Notes: generated by a model from the sequence alone, not told the origin. Positions 11,101 through 22,324 are shown, numbered from the stretch's first letter. The stretch is 43,127 nt of DNA from Russula earlei (GCA_025769875.1 JAGFNK010000442.1:1-43127); one strand, 5' to 3'. Numbers and translations are program-made.

Positions 11101-12653
11101 AAGGCTGCCACGGAAAGGCTAGCTGTTGAAAAGGCTGAGATGTTGTTCATATATGTTGCTCAGGAGTACTACAATAACTTGGTGTCAGACAATTGTGAAC
11201 TGCCAGAGACATCTCCATCAAAGCATGGAAATTCAAGCACAGGTAACTGGCTCGCAGATGTATGCGATGTTGAAATCACAGCCACGTTACCCACTGAGCG
11301 ATCAGAAGACAACATGTGTCAAGACTCACTGTTGAACTATCCAGTTCAAGAGCGAGGGATAAGCTCGAAGACGAGTCGATAGACGTCCAAGACTGCGTGG
11401 GCAAGAAGTAGAGTCCAGAGTAGTAACAGATACCAGAGAGGAACTGTTACTGTGAGAGTCGAGCAATCACGCAGGGAAGAAGCCAGAGTAGTCACAAGGG
11501 GATGGTCCTTAAAGGAGTATCCCAGGGGTAGAGAGTGCCGTAAACAAATGGACAGTCTGAGGACTGTCCGCTACTTTATTGAGCGCTTATATACTACAAG
11601 AGAGCTGCTAAATAGGGAACAAGTCATAACCTTGTTATCAAGCACAATAGAGTGATGAGTAAGAAGTCGGAGGACGCTTACTGAGCATGCTCAGTCATGC
11701 TCAGTAAGCTGCTGAGTAAGAAGCTTCTCTTGATGAGTAAGAGCTTCCATTGTCCACGTGTTCACTGCTTTAGTACACGTGCAAGCACCTGATTCATTTC
11801 CTGTTAGTTAGTTTAGGGCCGGTCATTTGAGGACTTGTAGTTTGGTTATGGAATAGTGTTATCTTATAAGGCCCTTATATAGTTCTATTAGGGTCCTTAG
11901 AGTCGACCCTAATACTTCTATTAAGGTCCTTAGTGTTGCCTTATAGTTCGTTCTATAGTTATTAGAGTTGGTCTAATAACGCGTAGTAGGGCCTTTGATA
12001 CTAGGTTAGTACCTATTGTAGAGTTCCTAGGGTCGTTCCAAAGGGTCCTTAGGAAGGCTCTAATACTGTCCTTAGTTGCTAGAAGGGTTGCCTTTAAGTG
12101 GGGTTTGCTGTATGTCGATTGTGCCGAGAATCGCTCGCGCAACAATGCACGCGTGATATTGTGGACACCTCTACTCACCCCTTTTGCTCGTGTGAACAGG
12201 GTGGCATCATAGAGGCTGGGTTTCCTCCTATAAGGAAGGGTCCTTCAAGGGCCCTCTCCGGGGAATGGTTCATGACAACATGATGGAGGAGATCCGACGA
12301 TATTTCAAATTTGAAGGGGGCCAGGGCGACATCGACAACCCTCTGCAATGGTACAAGGTATGGTTATTGTGATATTCAGTTGTTGGTCTACTAAGCTCAT
12401 TTGTTTTCAGAAAAACACACAGTCCTTCTCTACACCTGCTCGCATGGCAAGAGATTTCTTTGCTATTCCAGCAACGAGTGTCTCAGTTGAATGAGTGTTC
12501 TCAAAGTCACGCCACATTTGCACAGATCTATGGTCATCGCTGAAGGCAGAGACCATCTCAGAAGCTCTGTTATCAAAGGTATGGATCTGGGAGGGACTCT
12601 TGGATGTGAACGAGCCGAAACCACCACAAAAAAAGCATGGCTCTGCTCAGTAG
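8119..12653 (+). pseudogene. hAT transposase with BED-type zinc finger (inactivated)
   Basis: The transposase cuts and rejoins the element ends. Introns fit at 8502-8557, 8763-8813, 8850-8908, 9203-9254, 9691-9739 and 12358-12410. In order: an N-terminal region with a basic, acidic-flanked segment; a BED-like finger (CKYC before intron 4, then HASEC near 9350); the RNase H-like core (AYATDTWTTRQM at 9750, DMHIRCIAHVVNLVV at 10040); and the hAT C-terminal dimerisation region (DNPLQWYK, then ARMARDFFAIPATSVSVE). Damage: a one-base T insertion near 9833, a frame break near 9960-10010 at the expected catalytic aspartate, TGA at 10508-10510 and 12492-12494 (both in arginine positions), and LTR E2. 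ATG 8119 was preferred; the open frame extends upstream without another ATG. Confidence 0.88.
11317..12277 (-). repeat. Solo LTR of family E (copy E2), TSD ACATG
   Basis: 961 bp in reverse orientation (TATATAAGCGC on the minus strand), ends TGTCA/TGACA, flanked by ACATG at 11312-11316 and 12278-12282. It splits the hAT-1 transposase between SEDNM and MEEIRRYF, so the transposase coding sequence is continuous once LTR and one TSD are removed. Homologous to E1 and E3. It includes the 12-bp palindrome TGAGCATGCTCA near 11684. Confidence 0.95.
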
Positions 12654-12788
12654 ATTTTGTAATACAATAACTGTATAAACAACCGTATAACTGTATATAT
12701 AGTGTATATAGATAGTAGGCAACTGTATATGTATATTTACGCCGCTGGCCATATACATATACTATATGGTTGGAGCCTTAGTTCATTG

Positions 12789-13003
12789 GAGGGCTGCCGA
12801 ACCGAAGCAACAAATGTTCTACAGTCATCCCGATGGTCAAATATCCTTAAACAATAATCCCCTCTCCTGAAGGACAACTTATGGTGATCCTGTCCATCTA
12901 CTCAATGATATTGGTCCTCCTGAAGGCCGATGGTGAAGCGTCGTGTCGTGGCGCAGGACTCTTACAGACGGTTCATCTTTGGTTCGTGGACGAACCTCAT
13001 ATT
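12789..13003. other. Host sequence between hAT-1 and Gypsy-A, no gene seen
   Basis: This 215-bp stretch is the ancestral locus just right of the hAT-1 TSD. It ends in ATATT (12999-13003), the left TSD of Gypsy-A, and continues after that element at 42514. No ORF or RNA gene is recognisable. Confidence 0.7.
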
Positions 13004-13355
13004 TGTCACCGCCGTCGGGTCAGACGATGATTGATTAGATCTGTTGAGTGTTTGATGGTAGAGTTAACTGGTAGTCAAGCAGTTAATGAGAAGAAAGGAA
13101 TTGATTGTCTGGTTACTAGACAGGAGATTTGACTTGGCCTCTTAATGAGACTCTTGTACAGTTTATATACCTGCAAGAATACCTAGGACTTAGTGGTACA
13201 TTCGAGAGTGAGAGCTTTGGGAGAATCATATGGAAGCCTGGGGAATAGTCAACATGCAGGAGGAAAAGACAAGTAGCTATGACACATGACTGGAATGTTC
13301 GAAATTTTACCATACATGGCTCTTCCCTTTACACCCCTGTGGACATGCAGTGTCA
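13004..13355 (-). repeat. 3' LTR of Gypsy-A
   Basis: 352 bp, TG...CA ends (TGTCACCGCCG at the left on the plus strand, GCAGTGTCA at the right), homologous to 42154-42508 with many differences, mostly transitions. The minus-strand TATATAAA box lies near 13164-13171. The bases 13125-13135 (AGATTTGACTT) correspond to the self-primer, with one CpG changed to TpG. A purine-rich GAAGAGGGTGA borders it on the internal side (about 13356-13366, minus strand). Confidence 0.92.
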
Positions 13356-14225
13356 TCACCCTCTTCCAAGACTGGATGTTCTTGGCCAGGATGGCACCAC
13401 TCATTGGGGACTAGGGCTGTTCACCGTACCGTATTACGGGTACAGCCATATATGTGACGGGTCCAAATGGGTCTACCTGTCCTGACCCCGTACCATATAT
13501 CAACTTACTGTGAACTCAAACGGGATGGTACGGGGGATTGAACGGCCATATTATGGGTAACAGGTTATATATTAGGAACTAAACTACTGATACGACATGT
13601 TCTCGTTGCAAGTGCAATTTCTTTTTGACTAGTATAAGGGTCCTGATGGTCTCCACCTTCAAGCTAGCGCGACGGAGAGAGATTGTGTCTCGGCCACCAG
13701 AGAAAACCCTCTCTACAGCCACTGCAGAAGAGAACAGAGAGCAAACAAGGGTAGATGTATTCTGAGAGGATTGGGTATGGATGTGTGTGATCGCGGTGTT
13801 GAGGCAACATGGGAAATGAAACGAAATGAAACTAAACTTCGAAAGGGTATGGTAGGTGGTAGCAACGAGTGGGCACTAGTCGGCGTGGCCGAAATGCCAC
13901 GCAGGGGTGGTTGGTCAGCTCTCAAGCATTGGGGGCTTTTGCCTGACTGATGAGGCAGTGGCGGGCAAGCGTGCGGGTGCATGGTAGCATCGGAGGAGGA
14001 GTGGGTGTGTATGTCGGAGGCGAGAGGCGGAGGGCGGGGAGGCATTTGCGTGTGACATGGTGGTGGAAGAAAGGAGGGTGTTGGGTGCATGTGTTGGGCA
14101 TTCGGTGGTAACATTGTCGGAGGCAGAGGAGAGGGAGTGTGTGTTGAAGGCAAGAGGCAGAGGGCGTGGTGTGCTTGCGTGTGTCGTGGCAGTGGGAGAG
14201 AGGGAGTTGTGCATGTGCATGCCTG

Positions 14226-15819
14226 TCATTTGACTGCTGGCTGGATTCTCGTGGCAGGTGGCACTTTGTCAGTCTGGCCTGTTCCACATCTGAGCCAGCA
14301 AGTTGCCTTACAGCATTGTGCAGAGTTGAATGGAGGCTGGATCATCCTTTGATGGACGCACCTTGATCTCTTGAAGATACCGTGGGCGGTCGTCATTCGT
14401 GAGACAACTATCAAGTAAGCATTTGAGTTTGAGCTATCCAACCATTCAAAGCAGTTGATAGCAAACTGACCCATCGGAATAGAGGATTGCTGGGCACCCA
14501 TGATGAATGTGGTGAAACCCTCAGCCTTACAGACCACCTGCATTCACCACTGAGACATGAATGTCCAGTGTGACCAATGGAGCTTGTGACGGATGCACAA
14601 CCACAAAATACGGTGATGCCTGAAGAAATTTGGGTGGTACAATTGTGGTTGCTTGGGGGCAGTGCTAGGACTCAGCATTGATGGAGGTGCACTAGCACTG
14701 CGGTGCTGCTGGAAGCAAAAAAAAAGTCAACCTGGGGTCAGTGCACAGACCCCAACAAACAAACTTACTGCTAATGCTGCTGCTGTCTCGCATCTGGCAG
14801 GTAGATCTTGGGCGTGAACTTTGAGTTTGCGCAAGATGGTAGCAACATCTGCCGAAGGGGGGTGCCAGTGGGAAGCCATGCTTGCGCTCGAGCGCTTCAC
14901 TGCATGTGTTACGAACCAAGGCCAGGCCCTGGCCGTAGATGGTCCTATTTCACTCAAGAGAGTCCTCCCTTTGTTTGCATTACCAACTCCCTTCCATTTT
15001 CTGGGCTATCCCTCCCGCAGTGCAAGATATCACTATTGCAAAGGCACTATAACACGACCAGGCACCCATTTCCTAATCGGGTAATCATCGCGTGGCAGCC
15101 ACATGGTCACCCAGCCACCAGGAACCCGAAACAGCGGCACAAACTCTTAGAAACTGTTGCATAACTCATCTGACATCATCAAGGCTCCAATGACATCATG
15201 GCTGACTGAGCAACTCCACAGTGACCTCATAGGCTCACTAAGCGCTCCACAGTGACATCATAATGATGTCATCGCTCCACAATGATCAGTAATTCATTCA
15301 GTAAGCCTGAAACTTGACACAAGCAAGTTTATGCCTCTGTAGTCCTATTGGATGGTACCAAAGAGTCTAGAATAGTCCCAGTTCTTTGTAATCGACCCTG
15401 TACACTGTATATAAGCCCCAATGAAGTATGGCAGTCGTCAGACTGTCCATTTGTGATACTCTCATCCTCTGGGTACTCCCTCGCGACCGCTCAGTTTAAA
15501 GATTCCCCTCGCCTCCAAGGTACTCTTCAACGACCGCCTTGTCTAAAGCCCCTTCTCTGCACTGGCCTCCAGTCTTCGCCTCTGCCTCTTGCAACATCTA
15601 CCAGTCCCTATCTGGTACCTCCTCGTCGTTTGGCTCATCCTCCTGTTCAACGCCGCCTTTGCCGCGTATCATCTGTTCCGACCTTTGCCCACCTGCTCCT
15701 GAGTCCTTAGTGATCAGCAGTACGTGTCTTGACAGCATGAGCATCCACTGGTGCATGGTGTGTGCCACAAGCTCCTGGGCATATTGCATTTTGCAGAGCT
15801 CGATCGTATCAACGGTCAT
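14226..15819 (-). pseudogene. Unidentified minus-strand gene remnant carried by hAT-2
   Basis: The frame starting MTVDTIELCKMQYAQELVA at 15819 runs to the D3 LTR and continues on the far side (SADVATILRKLKVHAQDL) when LTR and TSD are removed. A plausible intron follows (GTAAGT near 14765 to TTCCAG near 14709 on the minus strand). A further open stretch (CKAEGFTTFIMGAQQ...) continues from 14543. I do not recognise a domain. It could be captured host sequence or a worn accessory gene of a hAT element. Confidence 0.35.
14907..15734 (+). repeat. Solo LTR of family D (copy D3), TSD GCATG
   Basis: 828 bp, starting TGTTACGAACC and ending CTTGACA, flanked by GCATG on both sides (14902-14906, 15735-15739). 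TATATAAG near 15409 gives plus orientation. It contains several TGACATCA/TGATGTCA half-palindromes at 15170-15275. It sits inside hAT-2, antisense to the gene remnant there. Homologues are D1, D2 and the fragment D4. Confidence 0.95.
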
Positions 15820-16845
15820 TTTTTGTTTGATGGGAGCAATTGAGTGGGAGAAGAGAGTTGAGGAACGATAGTTGGTTTAGAGGAAACATTGGTCACGGTG
15901 GAAAATCACCTGTCATTTTAAACAGTGCCTGAGGATCCACAAACAATCCAGCAACAACAATCAGGATGTCCAGCCTAAAACTCAGGAGAACTCACAAAAT
16001 AATACAACTAAGAGAGAGAAGCATACAAATTGTTTGCAATAGATGGCCGAACGTTGAGCGTTGGACACTGGACAGTGAAAGCTGTTTATCTCATCAGCAA
16101 GGGACATTGGCAATACATGTTGTCCAGAGAAATAATATATTCCACATCTAGACTACGAGTACCCATATGACGGCTGTAAATGGCTGTCAACTAACGGGTC
16201 TCAACGGGTAATACCCATCCCATACCCATATCATATAAACTCTGCAGCAGTCAGCAAACGGGATGGGTACAGGTCCCGTAATACAGGTCCCATACACCCA
16301 TACATACACCGGTATGGTGCACAGCCCTATTGGGGACTGGTTTGGGGATGGAGACTTTGGTGTATGGGTCATTGTTGTCGAAGCATTGGAGGTGAGCGAG
16401 GTGAATGGAGAGTTGGGCAGCCTCAAGTCAGTACTGACACTTGAGTTGGGCTTCCCTGGTGATTCGCATGTCCGCGTCAAGGGCTTCACTCTTTGCTTGG
16501 AAGTCCATGAGTTGGACGTCAAGCTCATGGTATCAGTAGATGTCCGTGGCAACTCCCCAGTCAAGCTCCTTTTGGGCCGTTTTGTAAAGGCAGTGGAAGG
16601 TGACAGATGACACTTGTAGCTGGTGTACGAGCCATAGGGGAAGGGTTTTGAGAGTGGTGTCGTGGTCATTGATGGGGGAAGCGTAGACCTCCATCGCAGA
16701 CTCAGTCTTGTTAGTAATTTCTCCTGGAATGCCGATAACCTTGGTGGGGGAGGCATCTGCACATCGCACAAATCATGCAAGCGTGTATTTTCCTTCTCCT
16801 GAGGGGAGCCAAAAGTGAGGGGCATGTCCAAGGTTGGTGATAAAG

Positions 16846-17727
16846 TGTTACACCATTTTCCTTTTATGTCTACTTCTTACCTTTTGCTATGGACTGCTTG
16901 CTTTCATACGTCCCTTTACTTACAGATCTCGTGATCTCTTACGTCTTGTGATCCCTTCTGTGCTATCATGTGATCCATACATGTTCAGGTAACACTGGAT
17001 TGCTGTTACTTTCCCTTTGTTTGGTTCTCTTTCCATTTATATTCACTTCTTAGTTTTGACTGTGCAATGCTGCGCACCTACTGTGCAGCACAGTTACTTG
17101 GTTCTGACTCATTCATGGCCTCATTCCTATGACTCCTACTGATTATGACTCCTACTATACTAGTAGCACAGTCAAAGCGCAGCTATTACTGCACTTCTCC
17201 TGTATATATAAGCTCAGTATTTTGTGACCAAAGCCCTAAGCTTGGTCTCTTGTAGAATCCAACCTACTCTTGTCCAACATATTCTCCTGCAACCCACTTC
17301 ACTCTCACAAACTTAAACCACAACCACCTCTCCATTTCATCAACTCTCAACACACCATCCACCATCTACTCTTCGCCTTTCCCTTCCTTTCCTAAGAGTC
17401 TCTCTTCACTCCCCTGAGAAGAGCTCTCCTCCTTTAAGACCTACCTTCCTCTACTCTCTCTGCATTGTTCAAGGTCCCCGACGGACTTGAACACATATAG
17501 CTAGTGGAACCAGCCCTAGTCTATCCCATTACAAACTTACCCTAGCTTCTCAATGGACCAAGTCGTACTAGGAAGGGTCTATTGGCCATAACCTGTTTAG
17601 CATAAAACACTTTGACCGCTGCAGGGATCCTTACTCATTATACATGGGAACCAGCCTGTTTCTTGAACACCTCTCTATCATCGACTTGTTTTCCACTTGT
17701 GAACTGACACAGCTAGTTACCGTGACA
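16846..17727 (+). repeat. Solo LTR of family F, TSD TAAAG
   Basis: 882 bp, starting TGTTACACC and ending ACCGTGACA, flanked by TAAAG on both sides (16841-16845, 17728-17732). TATATATAAGC near 17203, followed by the CTAAGCTTGG region, marks a plus-strand promoter. The 3' part is C/T-rich, as in a transcribed leader. It splits the APDGF codons of Gypsy-A ORF3, which becomes continuous (APDGFITNLGH) when LTR and one TSD are removed. Only one copy is in the window, so the LTR call rests on TSD, ends and promoter. Confidence 0.85.
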
Positions 17728-17871
17728 TAAAGCCATCTGGAGCCTCGATGAGGCATCGTTCCTTGGCCATGAGCAGGTCTTGGGTGGCATCCAACTGTTT
17801 CTCCAATGACTTGACTCTTTCATCCACGAGCTGCACTTCATGGAGTTGTTCCTCCAGTTTGAGTAGACATG

Positions 17872-18487
17872 TGTTACCAAGTGGTTTGGGGTCCAGAAGA
17901 TGCCAGAACACCTGAACTATGGACTGCACCGATTGCATCATGCATGCATCAGATCTTGACCATTTATGTCCATTGATATCATGTTCGTTGATCGTATCTT
18001 TCTGAAGATGTACTAAAGAAGCAATGAGTAGCATTGCTTCTGTCCCAGATGTTCCTGTACTGCCACATACGTCACTTCCTTGATTAGGAAAGTACTTATG
18101 ACACCAAGATTGCTACTAGGGAAGCACTTGATGCTTCCAGCACCAAGATTGTTTACATAGAAGCAACCTCACTTCTATGAGTCACCTTCTTGCTTCTATA
18201 GCACCAACCAGTACTACAGTAGCACAAACCTTATCCCTGTAGGGCTATATAAAGCCCCCAGTCTGTAGCAGTTGAGCCTTAAGCTTGACTTAGTTTGCCA
18301 ATCCCAAACCAGTTGACTTCTACCCCATCTGCAGAGCCCCTCTCATCTTGTTGCCATACTCCAGAAGGATCTAATACTCCTTCCCCTCCACGAGTATTGC
18401 TTGCTTGACTGAAGCATATCTGCATTGGTAGGACGCGTTCATAGATGCAACCATTGATCTTATTTAAGGCACTTTGGAGCCTTAACA
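17872..18487 (+). repeat. Solo LTR of the Gypsy-B family (copy B2), older
   Basis: 616 bp, starting TGTTACC and ending CTTAACA, homologous to the Gypsy-B LTRs (23028-23615) with a short extra segment. CpG sites kept in Gypsy-B are mostly TpG/CpA here (for example CCGAGTGG to CCAAGTGG), so this insertion is older. Its TATATAAA box is near 18248. The TSD is imperfect: flanks are ACATG on the left and ATGTG on the right. It interrupts Gypsy-A ORF3, in antisense. Confidence 0.88.
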
Positions 18488-18717
18488 ATGTGATCGTTGG
18501 TCAAGATTGTGTTTCTTAAGGGTGGAGAGGAGTCCAATGATGATGGTGCATAAGGTTTTGGATGATATGTCAGGATGGGTCTCTAATAGATTGGAGACAG
18601 AGACCAGTGAGAGTGGTCCATCAAAGATGGCAAGGGTGGCATCAATGGGTGAGGTGGACATGGTGGTAAGATGAGAGGTTGTATCAAGTTCCACCATACT
18701 TTTATAGGTAGACTACG

Positions 18718-20209
18718 TCATTGGGAGCGATGATACTTGATCAGAAAAGGATGAAGGTGTATGTCTTCTCCTGGTAACCATATTGCATTGAAGTGTGGAT
18801 GGTTCTTCCATTTGACCAAATACTGAAGTTGCCCTTGTCTTCCCCAACATCGATGGTTTAAAATGGTCTTGATCTCTTCTCCTTCTTGTTCCATCACTAT
18901 ATGGGGATGAAGAATTGGGGAGTTAGGTCCCCATGTGGTGGTTTCTCTGTATGGTTTTAGTAATGATGCATGGAACGTGTCATGTATGTTCCATGTCAGT
19001 GGCAATTTTAATTTGAATGCCACTGGTGAGACCTCTTGTGATACTGTAAATGGACCATGTCTTTTGGGTGCTAATTTGTTGGACAGATAGGGGAGTGATA
19101 GGTTCTTGGCCTTGAGCCAGACATTTTGTCCTTTTTTGAATTTTGTCATGGGAGTGGGTAGGTTTTGTGCTACGCTGTTAATAGTGGCTATTGCTTGGGC
19201 CCTTTTTGTTTCTAACACTTTCATGCAAGTTTCTACAAACTCATTATTTGTGGGAACAGTTAGAGATGGGGAGTTCGTGGGGATGTATCCCAAAAGCGCT
19301 TCTGATGGGGTCATATTGATGGTGGTGTTGACTCACAAATTGTGAACTGCTGTGGCTAAGGGTAATCATTGGCTCCAGTCAGTTTGGTCATGTGTGACCA
19401 GTCGGAGATATTGTTCAACCCATTGGTTATTTCTTTCAGAGATTCCATCTGTTTGAGGGTGAAACACCATTGACAGGTTTTGTTGGATTCCCAGCCTCAG
19501 TGCTGAGAGCTTTGCTGAAGTGTGAAGTGAACCGTGGGTCTTGATCCGATATGATTCTGATGAGAAGTCCAAACCAAGGGTACACGGGTTCAAGATATAG
19601 TTGAGCAATCTGTGGTCCTGTTATGGTTGTTTGGCAGGGTAGGAATATTGCTGCCCTTGTTGCTCCATGGTCCACTATGGTGAGGATCGCGTCAAACCCT
19701 TTGCTCTTTGGTAGTTGAGTTATTAGGTCCATGGCTATTTGTTGGAATGGGAGGTTATCTTGGTGTGAGGGAATTCGGTACAAGGGGGTTTTGGCTTGGT
19801 GTGTGGAGATTTTATCTTGTTGGCATGTGTCGCACCCCATTACATAGTCTCTGATCCATGTGTTCATTGATGGCCACCAATATGATCAGATTATCTTACG
19901 GAATGTTTCATCTCTTCCAGGATGGCCTGCTGTGGGATGGTCATGAAATTCTTGTAATATTCGTCATTCAAGGTATAGTTCAGGTGGTACTACAAGTTTG
20001 CCTTGCATCTCCCAGACTCCTTCCTTAGTCTTTGTTATACTGAATGTTCTGGACCATTCTTGGCATAGGTTCTGATGGCATTTTTGAGCTTGTTGGACAT
20101 GTCCCTTGATGGAGCTGATGAGGATAGTGCAAATGAATAGTTCTGATGGGAGAACCATAATGTCTTCATTGTCTTTTTCTCCTTTATTGGTGTCAGGTTG
20201 TCTGGATAG
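18718..20209 (-). pseudogene. Gypsy-A pol: integrase with chromodomain (broken)
   Basis: The minus frame starts at the D1 LTR (SRQPDT) and carries the HHCC finger (HDHPTAGHPG ... CDTCQQ). The DDE core follows: [23 protein letters not shown], and the glutamate in DGISERNNQ. The integrase C-terminus (FKKGQNVWLKAKNL, LPLTWNIHDTFHASLLKPY) and a chromodomain (GQLQYLVKWKNHPHFNAIW) end the frame. Integrase inserts the cDNA, and chromodomains in this clade bind modified histones. Breaks: TGA at 19886-19888, a frameshift near 19496, and a further stop near 19340. The stop at 18718 is the natural end of pol, with ORF3 starting 20 nt later. Confidence 0.9.
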
Positions 20210-21038
20210 TGTCAAGACACGTACTGCTGATCCGTGTGGACTCAGGAGCAGGTGGGCAAGGGTCGGAACAGATGATACTGGGCAAAGGCGGCATTGAACA
20301 AGAGGACGAGCCAAACGACGAGGAGATACCAGATGGGGACTGGTAGATGTTGCAAGAGACAAAGGCGAAGGCTGGAGGCCAGTGTAGCGAGGGGACTTTA
20401 AACAAGGCGGTCGTTGAAGAGTACCTTGGAAGCGAGGGGAATCTTTAGACTGAGCGGTCGCAGGGGAGTACCCAGGAAGATGAGAGTATCACAAATGGAC
20501 AGTCTGACGACTGCCATGCTTCATTGGGGCTTATATACAGTATACAGGGTCGATTACAAAGCACTGGGACTATTCTAGACTCTTTGGTACCATCCAATAG
20601 GACTACAGAGGCATAAACTTGCTTGTGTCAAGTTTCAGGCTTACTGAGCGCATTACTGATCATTGTGGAGCGATGACATCATTATGATGTCACTGTGGAG
20701 CGCTTAGTGAGCCTATGAGGTCACTGTGGAGTCGCTCAGTCAGCCATGATGTCATTGGAGCCTTGATGATGTCAGATGATTTATGCAACAGTTTCTAAGA
20801 GTTTGTGCCGCTGTTTCAGGTCCATGGTGGCTGAGTGGCCATGTGGCTGCCACGCGATGATTATCCGATTAGGAAACTGGTGCCTGGTCGTGTTATAGTG
20901 CCTTTGCAATAGCAATATCTTGTACCGCAGGGGGGATAGCCCAGAAAATGGAAGGGAGTCGGCAATGCAAAGTGAGAGAGGTTTTTCTTGAGTAAAATAG
21001 GACAATCTTCGGCCAGGACTTGGCCTTGGTTCGTAACA
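20210..21038 (-). repeat. Solo LTR of family D (copy D1), TSD GATAG
   Basis: 829 bp, starting TGTCAAGACACG and ending CGTAACA on the plus strand, flanked by GATAG on both sides (20205-20209, 21039-21043). The TATATAAG box is on the minus strand, so it is in sense with Gypsy-A, the only sense insertion found in this nest. It separates RNase H (STADLL) from the linker to integrase (SRQPD). About 95 percent like D2 by eye. Confidence 0.95.
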
Positions 21039-21235
21039 GATAGAAGGTCCGCTGTGGAGTGCTTCTTCCCAGGGACATGTTGTATTTTTAGCCAGTAGTC
21101 TTGTAAATCGGTGAACCATCTGGCTACTCTTCTATTTATTTTCCTTGGATTCTTCCAGTAAGTGAGATTAGCATGATCTGTCAGTAGAGTTATGGGGTAG
21201 TTGGTGCCTGCTAGGTGTGGTCTCCAGTGTAATAA
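21039..21235 (-). pseudogene. Gypsy-A pol: C-terminal part of RNase H
   Basis: Between LTRs C2 and D1 the minus strand encodes the end of the Gypsy RNase H domain: LLTDHANLTYWKNP, NRRVARWFTDLQDY and PGKKHSTADLL. RNase H removes the RNA strand during reverse transcription. It continues to the right after LTR C2, at 22615. Confidence 0.88.
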
Positions 21236-21496
21236 TGTTAGGATTCTCGTGTCTCTTCATTCTCATCTGCTTACCTATGCTCTTGTGACTCAATTCTGTT
21301 TACTCATATGTGCTTATCCATTTGGCTTAGTGATCGCTTAGTGATCTGCTTACTGATTAATCAGTAATGGCTTACTCAGTACTTACTGATTGATAACAGA
21401 TACTAGGAAAGAATGACTCACGCATGAGTCATTTCTGACATTCTCAAATTGCATTCTACGTATTTGGATACTACTGGTTCTCAGCTATGTGCACCC

Positions 21497-22324
21497 TGTC
21501 AAGACACGTACTGCTGATCACTAAGGACTCAGGAGCAGGTGGGCAAAGGTCGGAACAGATGATATGCGGCGAAGGCGGCGTTGAACAGGAGGACGAGCCA
21601 AACGACGAGGAGGTACCAGATAGGGACTGGTAGATGTTGCAAGAGGCAGAGGCGAATACTGGAGGCCAGTGCAGCGAAGGGGCTTTAGACAAGGCGGTCG
21701 TTGAAGAGTACCTTGGAGGTGAGGGGAATCTTTAAACTGAGCAGTCGCAGGGGAGTACCCAGAGGATGAGAGTATCACAAATGGACAGTCTGACGACTGC
21801 CATACTTCATTGGGGCTTATATACAGTGTACAGGGTCGATTACAAAGAACTGGGACTATTCTAGACTCTTTGGTACCATCCAATAGGACTACAGAGGCAT
21901 AAACTTGCTTGTGTCAAGTTTCAGGCTTACTGAGCGCATTACTGATCATTGTGGAGCGATGACATCATTATGATGTCACTGTGGAGCGCTTAGTGAGCCT
22001 ATGAGGTCACTGTGGAGTCGCTCAGTCAGCCATGATGTCATTGGAGCCTTGATGATGTCAGATGATTTATGCAACAGTTTCTAAGAGTTTGTGCCACTGT
22101 TTCGGGTCCATGGTGGCTGGGTGGCCATGTGGCTGCCACGCGATGATTACCCGATTAGGAAATGGGTGCCTGGTTGTGTTATAGTGCCTGTGCAATAGCG
22201 ATATCTTGTACCACAGGAGGGATAGCCCAGAAAATGGAAGGGAGTTGGCAATGCAAAGTGAGAGAGGTTTCTCTTGAGTAAAATAGGACAATCCATGGCC
22301 AGGACTTGGCCTTGGTTCATAACA
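21497..22324 (-). repeat. Solo LTR of family D (copy D2) inside LTR C2, TSD CACCC
   Basis: 828 bp, starting TGTCAAGACACG and ending CATAACA, flanked by CACCC on both sides (21492-21496, 22325-22329). The flanks rejoin the C2 sequence perfectly when compared with copy C1. Minus orientation by its TATATAAG box near 21820. This is the third nesting level (Gypsy-A, C2, D2). Confidence 0.95.

Larger units (their letters stand above)
7565..12780 (+). mobile_element. hAT DNA transposon hAT-1, 5.2 kb including a nested solo LTR
   Basis: The ends are a perfect 12-bp terminal inverted repeat, TAAGGCTCCAAC at the left and its complement at the right, flanked by identical 8-bp TSDs GTTCATTG. Subterminal regions on both sides are rich in TGTATAT/ATATACA. 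Inside is one plus-strand, multi-exon hAT transposase, now broken, and solo LTR E2. Removing E2 and its TSD leaves about 4.25 kb. The intact TSD means the element has not moved since insertion. Confidence 0.95.
13412..16329. mobile_element. Non-autonomous hAT element hAT-2, TSD TTGGGGAC
   Basis: The ends are TAGGGCTGTTCACC at the left and the complement of TAGGGCTGTGCACC at the right, with further subterminal similarity (ACGGGTA/TACCCAT words). TTGGGGAC flanks both sides (13404-13411 and 16330-16337). The 8-bp TSD and TAGGG ends identify hAT. It interrupts Gypsy-A ORF3. About 2.1 kb remains after removing LTR D3. No transposase motif is visible; a degraded minus-strand ORF with a possible intron lies inside. 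13700-14200 is simple Thr/Pro-type or Gly/Arg-type low-complexity sequence in every frame. Confidence 0.9.
13356..18697 (-). pseudogene. Gypsy-A ORF3: coiled-coil protein encoded downstream of integrase (broken)
   Basis: An ATG at 18697, 20 nt after the pol stop, opens a frame that can be followed through three insertions. Segments are 18697-18488 (MVELDTTSHL...), 17871-17728 (a charged coiled coil, LEEQLHEVQLVDERVKSLEK, then APDGF), 16845-16330 (ITNLGHAPHFWLPSGEGKY, EVYASPINDHD, KELDWGVATDIY, a second coiled coil), and 13411-13356, ending near the 3' LTR. TGA codons at 16533-16535 and 16428-16430 break it. The layout (short acidic APDG-type head, aromatic DWG motif, coiled coil) resembles the region after the chromodomain in Gypsy-B. 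Function unknown; I know of no standard Gypsy protein with this layout. It could be a captured host gene. Confidence 0.65.

Noticed and set aside
1587..12283. Short ORFs inside LTR E copies (for example around 1587-1859, 11452-11655 and 11930-12178)
   Set aside because: They lie within LTRs, are not conserved as frames between copies and match no protein; they are chance frames.
13713..14287. Thr/Pro/His-rich ORFs on the minus strand
   Set aside because: Low-complexity GT/AG-rich sequence gives open frames in several phases; no domain or codon structure supports a gene.
20210..22324. LTRs D1 and D2 as the two ends of one small retroelement
   Set aside because: They are in the same orientation, but each has its own TSD (GATAG, CACCC), and the sequence between is Gypsy-A RNase H and LTR C2.
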